Assembly (NCBI GenBank): GCA_949152475.1
Contig: OX424561.1
Span: forward strand, 9,052,001-9,116,000
Origin: Terebella lapidaria
Lineage: Eukaryota; Annelida; Polychaeta; Terebellida; Terebellidae
Direction: 5' to 3'
Length of the DNA stretch: 64,000 nucleotides
Below the pieces are notes generated by a model. It was not told the DNA's origin. It saw nothing but the letters and a program-made list of their open reading frames with translations, and did not search any database. The translations under genes and the position numbers were made by a program. Positions 1 to 12,613 of the stretch are shown piece after piece (positions within the stretch are counted from its first letter, which is position 1; each line of letters begins with the position of its first letter).

Positions 1-120
1 TTAATCTCTCAGAACGGAAGAACTGATTAGCAATCAATGTTTCAGAACAGTTTGGCTGACTGTTTGAATCAAGTCCTTATATAGACCAGAACATATAACG
101 ATAATTTGGATACTCAGAAC

Positions 121-1045
121 GGAACAACCTCTCCTGCCCTCTCCTACATGTTGCCAACCTGTACTTTCGTGATCTTGCTCTTTCCTACATCTACCCGACC
201 TGTCCCTTCATGTCCTACATCTCCTACATGTTGATAACCTGTCCCGTTGTTTTCCTGCCCTCTCGAACATTTACTCGACCTGTCTTTCGTGTTCTTGCAT
301 TTTCCTATATATCCGACCTGTCCCTTTGTTTTCCTGGTCTCTCCAAAATGTACCCGACCTGTCCCTCCGTGTTTTTGCCCTTTCTTCTATGTACCCGACC
401 TGTCCCTCCGTGTTCTTGCCCTTTCTTCTATGTACCCGACCTGTCCCTTCGTGTTCTTGCCTTCTCTTATATATATACCCGACCTGTCCCTTCGGTTCTT
501 GCCTTCTCTTATATGTACCCGACCTGTCCATTCGTGTTCTTGCCCTCTCTTATATGTACCCAACCTGTCCATTCGTGTTCTTGCCCTTTCTTGTATGTAC
601 CCTACCTATCCCTTCGTGTTCTTGCCCTCTCTTATATGTACCCGACCTGTTCCTTCGTGTTCTTGCCCTCTCTTATATGTACCCGACCTGTCCTTCATGT
701 TCTCTCTTATATGTATCCGAGCTGGTCCTCCGTGATCCTGCCTTCTCCTACTTGTACCTGACCTATCTCTTTGTGTTACTGCCCTCCCTAACATGTCTCT
801 TTAAGCTGGTGCCCTCTCCTACATGTAGTTGATTCGTCCCTCCATGTTCCTGTCCTTTCCCACATGGTTACGACTTGTCCCTTCATGTTCCTGTCCCCTC
901 CTACATCGACATGACTTGTCCCTTCATGTTCCCGCTCTCCCCTACATGACATTGTGCACGACATGTCCTTTTGTGTTTCTGCCCTATCCTACATGTTGCC
1001 GACCTGTCCCTCCATGTTGATGCCCTCTCCTACATGTTGCCGCCC
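121..1045. repeat. 43-bp minisatellite array, first block
   Basis: About twenty diverged copies of a unit near 43 bp are seen, each holding the words tacccgacctgtcccttcg, tgttcttgccct and a link such as ctcttatatg. The unit has few stop codons on the plus strand in any frame, so long plus ORFs cross the block. They are proline, cysteine and leucine rich and differ by frame in the same repeated way, so I do not regard them as genes. The same unit returns at 2646-2809 and 4310-4965, which suggests one original array opened by later insertions. Confidence 0.9.
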
Positions 1046-2185
1046 TGGGGCCTCTAACTCGATGACGTCTTACGTAAGTATATCCTGAGACATACTTACA
1101 CCGAAATCTTAGCTCAGCCACGTCCATAACTCGAAGCACTCGTAACACACACTTGGGTAAGACCAACTTGGGTAAGACTTGTCTTTAGAAATACGGGAAA
1201 TGTTGCTCTGTTGCACCTATCACGTTAGGAAAGTTGCAGTGTCATGAAATATTTCTTTGATTCGCTTTTGACTCGCAGCATCGGAGTACATGTTCAATTT
1301 AGTGGGCAATTTTGTTTCTCCATGATAATCAATGATAATGATGAGTTCAACAGTTGTACAAAATGATAGTCACAGATAAAAAGAAGCAATAGTGTGTCAT
1401 AATACATTTTCCAATCATAACCAATCGTCATTCTGGAACTTAAGTGTATGGAATCAGCTGGGAATTAAATTGCCTACTAAATTGAACAAGTAATTGTAAT
1501 TAATTCAACAAGTATTGAACAACCCGCAGCATCAAGTGGAAAGAATATAAATCTATTATTGCTCCTGCATATTGCAGCAGCTACACTGTTAACATAGCGA
1601 GACGCAGACATGGCGCTGATACCATGCAGATAAGTATGATTGTCATCATTGAGCTGTGGAGATCAATAACTGTTGTAACTTGCATTGGTTCGGACAATGC
1701 GATACAACGAGCAGTTAGCTCCTCCAAGTCATTTTTGAACATATTACATTGTTTGAAAATACTAAAGTCAACCTCAACAAAGAAATTCGAATGGTTTTTG
1801 TCCATAACTTCATTTTGGTTCAATTATGATCCCTTTCTATTTGGCACAAAACCATATTATTTCCACCACATTTTATTTTCAAAACTGAAAGAAAAAAAGT
1901 TAATAATCTACTCCGTTCAATTTCACCTCAACCATGAATTTTGATAATCTGAGCACAATTTGGCAAGTTAATGGATATTTGATTTGTACAGTGCTTTGGC
2001 AAGAAGATATTTTGATCAGAATACACTTGTAGTTTTCTGTCATAAAAACCTCACAATTTGTACATTGCTCATGGGCACAAACAAACATCATGAAATCCCT
2101 AAATTTGCTCGAATCCAGGTGATCCCATTTGCCGCTGACATTTAACATTGGAGTAGATTTGAAGATAAAAGTCTTCAAAAAAATG
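1046..2185. other. AT-rich stretch without a recognisable gene
   Basis: No ORF here resembles a known protein. The stretch interrupts the minisatellite and contains a small inverted-repeat element (1285-1530). It ends at a (TAC)n tail belonging to the LINE fragment that follows. Confidence 0.5.
1285..1530. mobile_element. Short inverted-repeat element flanked by a 9-bp direct repeat
   Basis: The word gttcaatttagtgggcaatt near 1292 is matched by its near-perfect reverse complement near 1470-1491, giving a hairpin of about 200 bp. The direct repeat cgcagcatc lies on both sides (near 1276 and 1531) and could be a target-site duplication. The family is unknown and the end points are approximate. 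Confidence 0.35.
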
Positions 2186-2645
2186 TAGTAGTAGTAGTAG
2201 TAGTAGTATTTTGTTTATTTCAGTGACATGTACATTCATCATATTTATACAGGAAATCGTATTTCAACATGTTGTACCCAGCCAACAAGGCTTATATGTC
2301 ACTACAGATCATTTACATTAAAAACAAACGATTGACGCACTTCCCAGGCCTTACAAATATAGAGAGCTAGTTGTTTTTGACAGTTATTGTTAATAAATAC
2401 AAAACGTTCATCGTTATCATAGGTGTGAAAATCGGCATGTACACTAGATATTTTCGTGAACATAAACTCACGCAAGGCAGTATATCGAGGACATATCATG
2501 AGAAAATGGAATTCATCTTCCACCACATTTAAATTACAAATTGTGCATAGCCTATTTTCGAACGGTATATTGCTATATCTACCACTTTCAACACATAACG
2601 GGAGTATACCTAATCTAAATTGTGCAAGTAAACTTCTGTTTCGTT
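2186..2645 (-). mobile_element. 5'-truncated LINE, C-terminal end of ORF2
   Basis: Read on the minus strand, the piece encodes the tail of a non-LTR retrotransposon polyprotein. It contains RSLLAQFRLGILPL, then a cysteine pair in RLCTICN, then VEDEFHFLMICPRYTALRE, which is the zinc-knuckle-like C-terminus common in CR1/Jockey-like and related LINEs. The frame stays open to a stop at 2302. About 100 bp of 3' UTR follows, containing AATAAA, and then a (TAC)n tail at 2186-2207, as expected for a LINE 3' end. The 5' side ends abruptly where the minisatellite resumes. Confidence 0.75.
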
Positions 2646-2809
2646 TCCTGCCCTCTCGTTCAGGTTGCCGAGCTGACTGTAAATATCAATCTATTACCAT
2701 CGATACAGCCAAATTGACCCTTCATGTCAATGCCCTCTCTTACATGTTGCCGACCTGTTCCTTTGTGTTGATGCCCTCACCTACATGTACCTGACCTGTC
2801 TCATTTTTT
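2646..2809. repeat. 43-bp minisatellite, second block
   Basis: The same unit as in 121-1045 resumes here (cctacatgtacctgacctg) and runs up to the boundary of the tandem-core element at 2810. Confidence 0.75.
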
Positions 2810-4309
2810 AGGTTACCGGACCTATGGTCCGATAACCTATTGGCATGGCGTTGCGTCCGTCGTCCGTCGTCCGTCATCGTCCGTCGTCGTCCGTCGTCGT
2901 CCACATTTTTATCTTTTTTGTTTACAGGCGAATTTTTCTGAAATTTTGCACAAAAATACTTAAAAATAATTCAAGAAGGAGGTATTTTTTAGTTTTTTGA
3001 TTTTCGCATTTTTTTCAAAATGGCGGCCGTTTTCGACGAAAAATGCCTGATTTTGGACTTTGGCAGCCATTTTCTCAAAATCTGTTCAGTAACTTTTTTT
3101 CCTTTTGATAAATAACACTCCTCATATGTACTCCTATGATATCTATAAATTTCGTTGCGCTTGAATCGCTCGAAGTGGGCCATTTTGGCCCAAACTCAGC
3201 TCAAATGGGACTTTCCCATGTTAAATTCTCCTATGCTTTATAATGGGACACATTATGCCTAATATCTCACTTGATATTGAGATTAGAGACTAGGAATCAA
3301 TTGTGGACCTATAGGAAATGATATATGCTGAATATTCTCGTGACCTTGAATTTGACCTCTGACCTCACTTTCAAGGTCAGAGCACAAAATGGCTTATATC
3401 TCGCTTATTATCGACTCTACAGCTTAGGAATCAATTGTGGACATATAGGAAATGATATATTCTGAATATTCTCGTGACATTGAATTTGACCTCTGACCTC
3501 AGTTTCAAGGTCAGAGCACAAAATGGCTTATATCTCGCTTATTATCGACTCTACAGCTTAGGAATCAATTGTGGACATATAGGAAATGATATATGCTGAA
3601 TATTCTGATGACCTTGATTTGACCTTCGACCTCATTTTCAAGGTCACAGGACAAAATGGCTAATATCTCGCTTGTTATCGACTTTACAGCTTAGCAATCA
3701 ATTATGAACATATAGGAAATGATATATGCTGAATATTCTCGTGACCTTGAATTTGACCTTTGACCTCATTTTCAAGGTCACAGGACAAAATGGCCAATAT
3801 CTTGCTTCTTAGCGACTTTACAGCTTAGGAATCAATTGTGAACATATAGGAAATGATATATGCTGAATATTCTAATGACCTTGAATTTGACTTTTGACCA
3901 CATTTTCAAGCTCAACAGGACAAAATGGCTAATATCTTGCTTATTATCGACTTTACAGCTTAGGAATCAATTGTGAACATATAGGAAATGAGATATTCTG
4001 AATATTTTAATGATATTGAGTTTGACCTTTGACCTAAATTTCAAGGTCAGTCATTTTATTTTCAAAATCAGATTACAAAATGGCTTATATCTCGCTTATT
4101 ATCAAATTTACAGCTTAGGGGTCCATAGTGAACATATAGGAAATGATGTATGCTGAATAGTTTGGTGATCTAGAATTTAACCTTTGATCCCATTTTCAAG
4201 GTTAGAGATATGGCGATTTCAGTGGTCACCTTGAATTTGACCTTCAACTTTCTCGGCTTAACTCTGTATATTTCTCCGGTAACCTTTCTAGCCCATTGGG
4301 CTAATTTTT
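2810..4309 (+). repeat. Tandem-core repeat element A (about 134-bp core units)
   Basis: The left end begins aggttaccggacc and folds into an imperfect palindrome ending ggtccgataacct. A run of cgtccgtcgtccg words follows, then a poorly conserved stretch, then about seven core copies of about 134 bp between roughly 3270 and 4240. Each core holds tgaccttgaatttgacct and a later tcaaggtca-like word. The right end is ccggtaacctttctagccc followed by gggctaattttt. No protein is encoded. The layout of structured ends around a tandem core resembles non-autonomous Helentron-like elements of bivalves (Pearl type), but that assignment is an inference. It sits inside the minisatellite. Confidence 0.75.
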
Positions 4310-4965
4310 GATATCCTCTCCTATATCTATCCGACCTTGTGTTTCTGCCTTCTTACATTTACCCGACCTGTCCCGTCGTATTCCTGCCCTATCCTATATG
4401 TACTTGACCTGGTCCCTCATTTTGATGTCCTCTTCGTGTTGATGCTCTCTCCTACATATGAACGACATGTGCCTGCATGTTCCTGTCCTGTCCTTCATAT
4501 TGCCGACCTGTCCCTTCGTGTTGATTCCATCTCCTACATGTATCTAGGACATATCTCTGTGTTCATGCCCTCTCTTTCATCTCCTACAGCTACCTTACCT
4601 GTCTCTTTGAGTTGATGCCTTCTCCTACATATACCCAACCTGTCCATGCATGTTCCTGCCCTCTCCCATATGTACCCAACCTGTGTTCACGTCTTTTCCC
4701 CTACATTTATCCAGCCTGTCCCTTCATGTCAGTGCTCTCCTGTCCCTTCCTACATCTGCCCTCTTCTACATGTGCCCGACCTGTCCCTTCACGTTCATGC
4801 CCATGTTATACATCTGCACAACCAGTCTGTTCGTGTTTGTGCCTTATCCTACATATTCTCGACCTGTCCCTTCTTCCCTCTCCTAAATGTACCCGATCTG
4901 TCCTTTTCATGTTCTTGCCCTCTCCTACACAAGACTGTCCTGTGCATTCGTGTTTGTACCTGTCC
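4310..4965. repeat. 43-bp minisatellite, third block
   Basis: Further diverged copies of the minisatellite unit (acccgacctgtccc, tgttcctgccctctcctac) continue directly after the right end of element A. Confidence 0.85.
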
Positions 4966-4967
4966 AT

Positions 4968-5145
4968 CATGTGTTTATTTGAAGTAGTGACTGCCACGTT
5001 TGTCATGAGGTAGTGATTTCCATGTGTGTATTTGATGTAGTGACTTTCATGTGTGTATTTGAAGTAGTGACTTCCATGTGTGTATTTGATGTAGTGACTT
5101 TCATGTGTGTATTTGATGTAGTGATTTCCATGTGTTTATATGTAT
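4968..5145. repeat. 27-bp short tandem repeat
   Basis: About six copies of a unit near 27 bp with the words catgtgtgtatttga and gtagtgactttc. It follows the minisatellite directly and has no coding potential I trust. Confidence 0.85.
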
Positions 5146-6640
5146 TACAGCAACATGCATTCTTATTATTGATTGTTAGGCCTATATTATGTTTTCAAAG
5201 TACATTTCTGTAACACGCGCTGTCACATGGACAAAGCACGTAGAGATAATAAAAAACATGAAAAGATGAATTATAGTGACGGGATGAATGAGACAATCTA
5301 AGTTGTATCTATAAAAAAGAGACAGAATGGGTTTTGTGATATTTTATTAGCTCCAGGCATGTCAGCCCTTTCATATCACAGTGGTTCTTGTGACAGTGAG
5401 TTATTCGCGTTTGATTTGTCGTATTTACAGAATCACATGTGTTACCCAGGCATATTGTCGTAACAGCGGATATTGCAGCGTTCACATAGTATAGTTACGA
5501 CCTTCAGCCCTGGCATGAAGTTGAAAAGCGATACTAGTACGCCCCTACAGATGTTGTTGCGAGTAATGTCATCATTAAAAATCACAAGTATTGAAGCAGA
5601 CTCTGTCACACACTGAAAAAACAACCTCGTCATAAAATTGTCAAAATGACAAGTTTTCGATTGTCAATTTGACTGTGTCAAAACGGAGCACTTTAGCCTT
5701 GTCGGCGACAAAATTTGACAACCCTAAACTCGTCAAATCCTTGTCATTAATACTATGCAAATTTGGAATAATTACTATTACATCAATATCAAATCATATG
5801 AATTTCTACGAGAGATGGGCCATCAATTGCGCGGACTCGGAGTCTAGAGCAACTCTGCCCAAAGTCAAAACTGCGTCAAATGCACTTGACGACGTATCAA
5901 GTACTTGTGCTGTAACCATACTGTAATTTTTTCAGTGCATTATTTGTTTTCCAAGAAGCTATTGTCGTGGTTTTTGTCCATCGTTTAGCCCCCTGTATGG
6001 CATGGTGCTCATCACCGCTTCATCTCCAAATGAAAGTGTGAAGTATGTTGGATATTTCTGATTGAATACCTGTCACTTCATGTTTCACTTGTTTTTGGTA
6101 ATCGCTAGGTTGCTTTCCATAATGCATTAAGTGACAGATATGGTTCTCCGACAACGTTTTGTAATTATAGCTCTTTGACAACGTTTTGTAATATAACACG
6201 AATCCTCGATCATACTTCCTTGACGTTTTGTGATTCTAGATCTTTGACGCTCCCTGCTGTCTGCTCATGACCATTTTTGATGAAGGGGTTAGTTTTATTT
6301 GATACTTGTATGTCTGTCGTTGAATTCATTGATCTCGGAGGCTATTATGTCAACGACATCTGTTCCAGCACTTGACCGATGTTCTGACACAGATGTCTTG
6401 CAGTCAGACATCGGTCCAGACATGATCATTTCTTATGACAAATTGCCGGTTTGACTGTTCCAAAGTATCAGGTATGGACATCGACAATCTATGAATGAAT
6501 GGTATGTTATGTCCACATAGACACACAAAATCAAAAACGGAGTCAAAAATACTTTGATGTATCCATATATGTGCACTCACAGGAAATATCACCGGGTTTT
6601 ATGTAAATTTGTGGAGACATCCATCCACTAATCATACAGA
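5146..6640 (+). other. 3' flank of galactosyltransferase gene 1, paralogous to 41190-42130
   Basis: Several blocks match 41190-42130 in the same orientation and order. Examples are tgtcagccctttc (near 5367 and 41405), tttgttttccaagaagctat (5945 and 41528), a related ccaaatgaaagtgtg stretch, and a repeated gacaacgttttgt word (6150-6250 and 41800-41850). Both blocks lie just downstream of a GT7 gene, so this is duplicated non-coding flank. No gene is seen within it. Confidence 0.7.
5611..5937. mobile_element. Small non-autonomous DNA transposon with CACTGAAAAAA ends
   Basis: The ends cactgaaaaaa and ttttttcagtg are perfect 11-bp inverted repeats. The related segment near 41515-41535 lacks the 327 bp between them, so it serves as an empty site. 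The flanks share only the dinucleotide ca, and no longer target duplication is clear. It carries no transposase. The superfamily is undecided. Confidence 0.65.
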
Positions 6641-6649
6641 AGACTCTTA

Positions 6650-6870
6650 AACATGTTGATAACGGCACAGGTGTTTGGCAAACGGGGTGCAAAGATTCTT
6701 CACTGATGAGGATGGTTCTAACACTGCGCTGCCCAGTTGAAAGCTAAGGTTGTCTGGAAGAGCCACTCGCTTGTTCGTGAAGATAATTAACTCAGATTCC
6801 TTGTCATTCAATTTTAATTCCCAACCCAACATCCACGTGGGCCTCCATGCTGACCCTGATGAGACTTGTT
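6650..6870 (-). mobile_element. LINE reverse-transcriptase fragment
   Basis: The minus-strand reading includes LKLNDKESELIIFTNKR and, after a gap, LEPSSSVKNL. This is the arrangement of the RT region of CR1/Jockey-like LINEs just after the catalytic motif, where a LKLN..K(T/S)E.I.F block is followed by a VKNLGV-like motif. Only about 70 residues remain and no flanking LINE sequence was recognised. Confidence 0.5.
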
Positions 6871-7249
6871 GGACAGGGATCCATGGCAACTGTTTTACAG
6901 TTATTATTTTTTTTTTGTTTTTTTTTTTGAGTAGGTCCAAAACTTCCGTTTCCGTGATAAGGCGTAGTTTGTCCAGATTAGAAACGGGAGATTAGACTAC
7001 GTCACCTGCCCAATTGTAGAAATATTCTCATCAGTAACAGTCTTTTGGATGGTGACCAATATTGAATAATTGACAAGTTCGCAAACTTCTCACACAACTC
7101 GTTTGAAGGTTCCATGTGAAGCAAATTGACAGTACCAGACAGTACCTTTCTGATTTGCGAAATTACCAGCAAGAGCAGTAGACCTCTGTGTCACTGAGTA
7201 ATGGTCTGAGATGGCTTTGGCGTTCACTTCACAGGCTGTGATGTCGATT

Positions 7250-7450
7250 GCTGCAGAAACACACTGAGTCACTTGTTCATGGAAATTCGATCATTGATGG
7301 TGATTCTCTCAAGGATGTTGGTTTAGACATTTGTCTTCCAGAGTGTTGGGTGCAATTCTGTCCGAATGGTTTGGATGTTGCCTTTTCGAATTCCTGGAAC
7401 GACGGGCAGACGGGGTACATTTGTCTGACCTGGGTCATTTTTGTTGCTGG
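7250..7450. repeat. Dispersed repeat shared in inverted orientation with 42270-42450
   Basis: The reverse complement of this segment matches 42290-42450 through ctctggaagacaaatgtc and cttgagagaatcaccatcaa. Its inverted orientation, unlike the neighbouring paralogous flank, marks it as a separate dispersed repeat. The function is unknown. Confidence 0.5.
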
Positions 7451-7972
7451 TCGGTGAAGGGGTGGATGCATTGTTGATGTCGAAAGAGTAACAGTGAAAA
7501 GATGCTGCAGCCTGCAACAATTTACGAAAATAATGTTACGTCTCAGCATTGCCAGTTTAGGGAGATTTGTAACCAGAATGTGCCAATACTAACTTTTCAA
7601 CAGTTTATAAACTAAATTGAACAGAAGGCCGGTAACTGAATAATGAATCCAAAGAAAAAAGATGGTGGGAACATAAGATCAGTATTAACTATAAAACATG
7701 ATGATACAAAACTGACAATACAACGCATAATGGATTTGCGAGAATTCCAACACAAACACATAAATATGATTAGACATAATGAAATGTTCAACTATAACCA
7801 GAGTATTGTGAGTAGCATGTCCTTTGGGTCGTCGTGATTCTTCATCTGTCCATGGACTCACTGTAGGTCATCTTCTATTACATAGTCAAACGGCCTGACA
7901 CACAAATCGGCCAGTGACAGTACCCATTTTTCTCGGAATATATACGCGAAAGTTGTTTCAGAGTTGCTGATT

Positions 7973-8009
7973 TTTATTGAAAACAAAATGTACAAGGTGT
8001 GGTTTTATT
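7973..8009 (-). terminator. Polyadenylation signals of galactosyltransferase gene 1
   Basis: Two AATAAA hexamers on the minus strand (8004-8009 and 7973-7978) lie 106 and 137 nt past the stop codon of the gene ending at 8115. They suit a normal 3' end. Confidence 0.6.
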
Positions 8010-8114
8010 GCAAACACTCGTCATGGCCACAGTGTCATTTGGTCAATGTTCGCTTGATTTGTTGGGAAAATGCAGGTTTATTCTAGGTCATCAATTCCTT
8101 TCCATCTCGACTGA

Positions 8115-10675
8115 CTACGAGCGTTTCCAGCTCCCGTGTTCCAGCTGCTTTTCTGATGTTGGACCAGGGATTGTCACAGAAATATTCGTGTAAAACTGCT
8201 CTTTGGTGATTGAGAGCAGTCTGTAGTTGGTGGAGTTTATACCATCAATTTTCTCGTAGATCTTCGCTCGCCTGTATATGCTTTTCAATCTACAGTGTAA
8301 CAATATATGCATACATATATAAATATAGTCAGTTCTATGTATAACGTCCAATCAAGATTAATATATGCCCACATATAGCATGAACTGATACTAGGAAAGG
8401 ATACGAGTAACGTGGAGAGGACGAGAATACACACGATCTCTTAACGTGAGGATTGCCAGCATCTACACCGTGATCGAAGCAGATGTATGTCCCGATTTGG
8501 TCCGGCAACCGCAATATCTTCTTGTAATTCCTTTTAACCCTGTAGTATGAAATTATGCTTCGGGAAGTGTGTTAGGTTGAAACATTTCAAATAATGCTAT
8601 GGAGTCAAGAAATTGGAAAAAGTGTATATGTCTGTTACACGCAAGGTTGAGGATATATCTCAGAAGGTAAATAATCGTTAATCTAACTAGTCATTATCCT
8701 TATTATTGATGATAATAAATTACTGATGATAATCGAATAGTTTTTCACCTTGCGTATATCTCATCATCCTCACCACCCCAACCGAATATCCTGTTAGGGA
8801 ATCCATTGATTTTCTCTATCATACGAGAATTTAATATGATAGCTCCTCCGAAATATATATAACCAGAGCTTCTGTGCCATCTCCTGTAAGCACCAATGCA
8901 TTTGCAATGTTTAATGGTTGTGCCGAAAGTTTCTGTGCAAAATTATGTTTGCTGGCGTGTTTCAAATTTCAGTTATTGCCAGGGTACAGTGACCTACGTG
9001 AATTTCAATTAAAGGTTACTATTAACCTTAACCCTAAAGTCTGACCTTGCAATTTTGTGAACAAATTAGATGAGGTGATCTCAAGTGAACTCTCAAGGTC
9101 GATAACAAGGTCATGTGAAATAGTACTTGACTTTTTACCACTTGAGTTCTAGACCAAAAGGAACGACCAATAGAGGCGAATTGATTTGACCCCCCTGTGT
9201 TTTTTTCTTACATGTTATATGACCTTGATCTTCGACCTAGGTTCACCGAATTTCTGTGCAGTGACCAAGCAGTTACCAGATTTTGCCAAACAACACACAA
9301 TGATCACAATAAATCTCCATCTGGCACAAAATCAACATCAAACATGCAGAAGAAGGTCAAAAGGTCTTACTTCTCTTACCTCAGCCTCCTTAAATTTACT
9401 GAACAGGGAACAAATCAGAGACGACTTCGTTTGATGTATCGACGGGCTTTGAGACAATCGTTGTCAGTAAACTTACATGTATCCATCGATGCTCCGGGCT
9501 GTAATGAGATGTCTGGGGTTGTCATGGCAACGGTATAGATTAGCCAGGTCTTCAGGGACCATGTCCACGTCATGGAAAACGTAACAATCAAAATCCCGGA
9601 GCTTCTTGGCCTCCAGATACCCCACATTCATCAGAGCGGCTCTATTGAAGAGCTCAAGACCTTCAAAATTCAGAATTCCTGAATTAGACCCTATCTTTAT
9701 GGTAGCCACTCCAGCCTCCGTTATCTCATAGAAATAAAAAAAAAAAGGTTCACTTAAATTTGTACACATGATATAGTTTACTGACCGGCCTGCTCGACAA
9801 CAATAAAAGTGAAGTCTATCAGTTGAGCTCGGAGGAAGGTGACCATGTTGTTGATGAACATCCAGAGGTGTTTTTCCCGCTTCCTGTAAGGGATGATGAT
9901 GGCGATTGACCACCTTGGCTTACACCTCTGGTCCCCGTCTGGTATAGAAGGGCTCCAGTGTCCACCCAGCTCTATGTTACCATGGCGACGGGCCATGTCA
10001 CCAGGCGTCACTTCCTCTAGGGTATAGTTGAATGGTGTACCTGAAACCAGCATAAATGTTTTAGGGCTATTTGTGTAATACCAATATGACCAGGCCCAAC
10101 CAATTGCTTATTCATGATTCAAATTTCCAAGCTCAATAAGAAATGTGGGTCTACGTATCTACGACTTGACTGACTGAGAAGAGGATGCATCACAACCTGC
10201 AGATCAAAGCGTATTAATATGGAAACACCAGTAAGGACATTAAAGTTCATACCATAGGAAAGATTTCCTGAAAGGGTAGTCGGTGCTGAATCGTTCACAC
10301 GTTGTGTCATCACAAGACCATAATACCCGACAGGTGCTATGAAGGCCGTGTTGCCAGTGAGCTGCTCGCGCTTATTGCGCCATTTCGCAATCCACTCAAG
10401 GAAAAGACCCGAATCCTCTGAGTTGTGCACGACGCCGGCCATTACGGTCCCTTTAGTGACGCTGAGTGCATGACGTAGAATGTCGTCTGTTTGCTTCTCG
10501 CGAAACGTCTGCTCGTTTTGTACGCGGCAGTCGCGCGTGATCGTGAGAAGGAAGGTGTGTGTCCGCGGCCGCCGCCACTCGAATACCGTGAAGTTATTGA
10601 GAAACAGCTCGGCCTCCAGCATGAAGTCTTCATCTGACATACGATGAATTGTGGAGGTCAGTCGCACGCTGCACC
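8115..10675 (-). CDS. Beta-1,4-galactosyltransferase-like enzyme (GT7), gene 1, six exons, 5' exon not included
   Basis: A Golgi-type GT7 enzyme predicted to transfer galactose from UDP-Gal to a GlcNAc-type acceptor. Exons, in order: 10253-10675, 9786-10040, 9477-9660, 8749-8883, 8435-8539 and 8115-8271. All have GT donors and AG acceptors with matching phases (1,1,2,2,2). The first exon is a stem domain. The catalytic part shows ELGGHW, WSIAIIIPYRKREKHL, LFNRAALMNVGY, the metal-binding FHDVDMVP, then IYFGGA, INGFPN and GWGGEDDE. It ends in DGINS and FYTNISVTIP. Tyr precedes FGG, the residue that in vertebrate B4GALT1 favours UDP-Gal over UDP-GalNAc. The Met ligand of B4GALT1 is Cys here (YICFDH). 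The exon with start codon and membrane anchor is not adjacent; a candidate is at 40403-40577. A paralogue lies at 43251-46120. Confidence 0.92.
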
Positions 10676-12463
10676 CTGCATGGTGACATAATTTCATTAT
10701 CCACTTTCATGAAAAGTATTCCCATGATGAGCACCAAAAGAACATACTACATTTTTAGCTTACCCACCCAATGCACCCATGGAAATGAATCGATAAGCTA
10801 TTGTCATGCTATTTCGTCTGTAGTCTTTTTAGTCGTCTGTCCGGCGTCTGTACGGTTTGGTAATACTTGATGACGTAAAACTTTTCTTGAATACTAGTAC
10901 TAGTAAATCCTTTTTGGCCATTCAACGACCATTGTACAGCCGGAAGAAAAAACAATTAGAAACAATGTTTAAATTTACATTTGATTTCTCAATACCTGCA
11001 CGATGTTTTTTTTTCAGTTCCCCATAGTAGGACGTTTTGGGTTATTTGTGCACCTTGAATCACTCGAAAGACCCAAAAGGCCCAACATGCACAGATCGGC
11101 CTCGGGAGACAGAATATGTACATAGAGCTTAGGTTTGTAACAAGAGCATAGAGCCAATCACCTACTAATATAGTGGATCTGTTGGTGACTTCAGCTGATA
11201 TGACCTTGAGTGGTACATTCCAAGAACACATTGACATGGAAAGTGTGAATTGGTCTGCAGACAATATATGAAGTCATAATTGTGAATCTTCTGATGACAT
11301 TGATTTGGTTTTCACTATAAAACTGGGTTGTTTAATAAGCATACAAGTTATGGTAGATGTTGTGGTAACCTTCAAACGGCATTCAACATCAAAAACATTA
11401 ATAACAAGTCTCAGGCATTGATTGCCTAAAGAAATCTTTGCAATCAAAATATGTAAAGTTATGCAACTCCACGATAAAGAAGTATGCCCCTTCCACTAGT
11501 GTCAATGAATGTCTTATAAATCTGCGAGCATCTGTACGCTATAACTGTGGTGTCACTACTTTTGTAGCCACCGGGTCGTCATAACGCTACACATGTATAG
11601 AGGATAGACAGGTATCTAATAAAATGTGAAGGTATTGAAAGGTTACCTGGCAAAGTGATATATAAAAAAAAAAAATGGTATACTGTTCAACCCCACAATT
11701 CGTGTAGCTTTCCTGGAACAATTCACAGGAGGTGCACATCGTCCATCCAGAAATGCATTATGTCCCATTTTGACAATGAATATTTTGTGATATCCAAGTT
11801 ATTTCGAGGATAAAGACACCAAATATTTGATCAACTATACCCTGGAACATCACTTTGACGTTGGTATACAATCTTCACCGCAAAATATCACAGATATTTA
11901 TAACATATTTCATTACATATTTCCAATCATATGCTCGCATTTGTTGTTCACCACATCGGATTAACTGCCGAATTTTACAAGCCTCGAGTTCCCGACCATT
12001 TACGAGCGAGTTTTCAGCGAGTTTTTAGCATGGCCGAAACATTCTTAGCGTGGCACAAACTTATCAGATTGGTTCATAAACTAATTGGCAGCATAGGGGC
12101 ACCATTAGTCTTATAGAGGGGTTACGGTATCCCAACGTCAAAAGCTAGGTCGCCATTTAAGAGGTCATGTACAAGCGTCAGGAAATGTAATGAATTGTGT
12201 CGCCTATTAGCAGTGCATAGCTTGACTGCAGTGTGAGACACCGGTAATGTAAAGGAGTCTGGAGTCAAGACCTAAGTACTGCGAAATGCAAACAAGAGTG
12301 TAATATTATTGTGGCGATTTTGCCCTAAGCACGCGGCCGGTGATTGTAAACATAAATGCCATTTATGTGGCCTTTTCGTACTTGGCCTTGTTTTGACACG
12401 CTCCGTTCGAGCGTGCGTTGCCACGGCGACGCATTGTAATTTACGCTCCAGTAAACTATAACA

Positions 12464-12613
12464 ATGGATCGATTAGACCTCGCGTGCGCCCTACAGCTTG
12501 TGGTGTATTATATATACACTGGAAGCGACTCGATCGAGGAGATTGTCCGAGAGAGAGTGACTAGGACGCACACGAGGCTCGCCATGAGCTTTGTGTTCCC
12601 TGGGTCTGAGTAG
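12464..12613 (+). CDS. Short unassigned ORF in a GC-rich island
   Basis: The 49-residue frame starts in a good context (acaATGG) and begins MDRLDLACALQLVVYYIY, followed by a charged stretch EEIVRERVTRTHTRL. Its base composition differs from the AT-rich surroundings. I do not recognise it. It could be the first exon of a PIF/Harbinger-like transposase, which often begins with such a helix, or chance. No splice partner was found. Confidence 0.2.
   Translation: MDRLDLACALQLVVYYIYTGSDSIEEIVRERVTRTHTRLAMSFVFPGSE

Noticed and set aside
210-832. Three overlapping plus-strand ORFs of 160-183 residues
   Set aside because: They are three frames of the same 43-bp minisatellite, with the same repeated words and no protein family; the repeat unit simply lacks stops.
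4337-5013. Pro/Ser/Cys-rich plus-strand ORFs
   Set aside because: Same minisatellite as at the start of the window.
10989-11264. 91-residue minus ORF as the missing anchor exon of gene 1
   Set aside because: The hydrophobic part is not placed as a type II anchor and no phase-1 donor in frame was seen.
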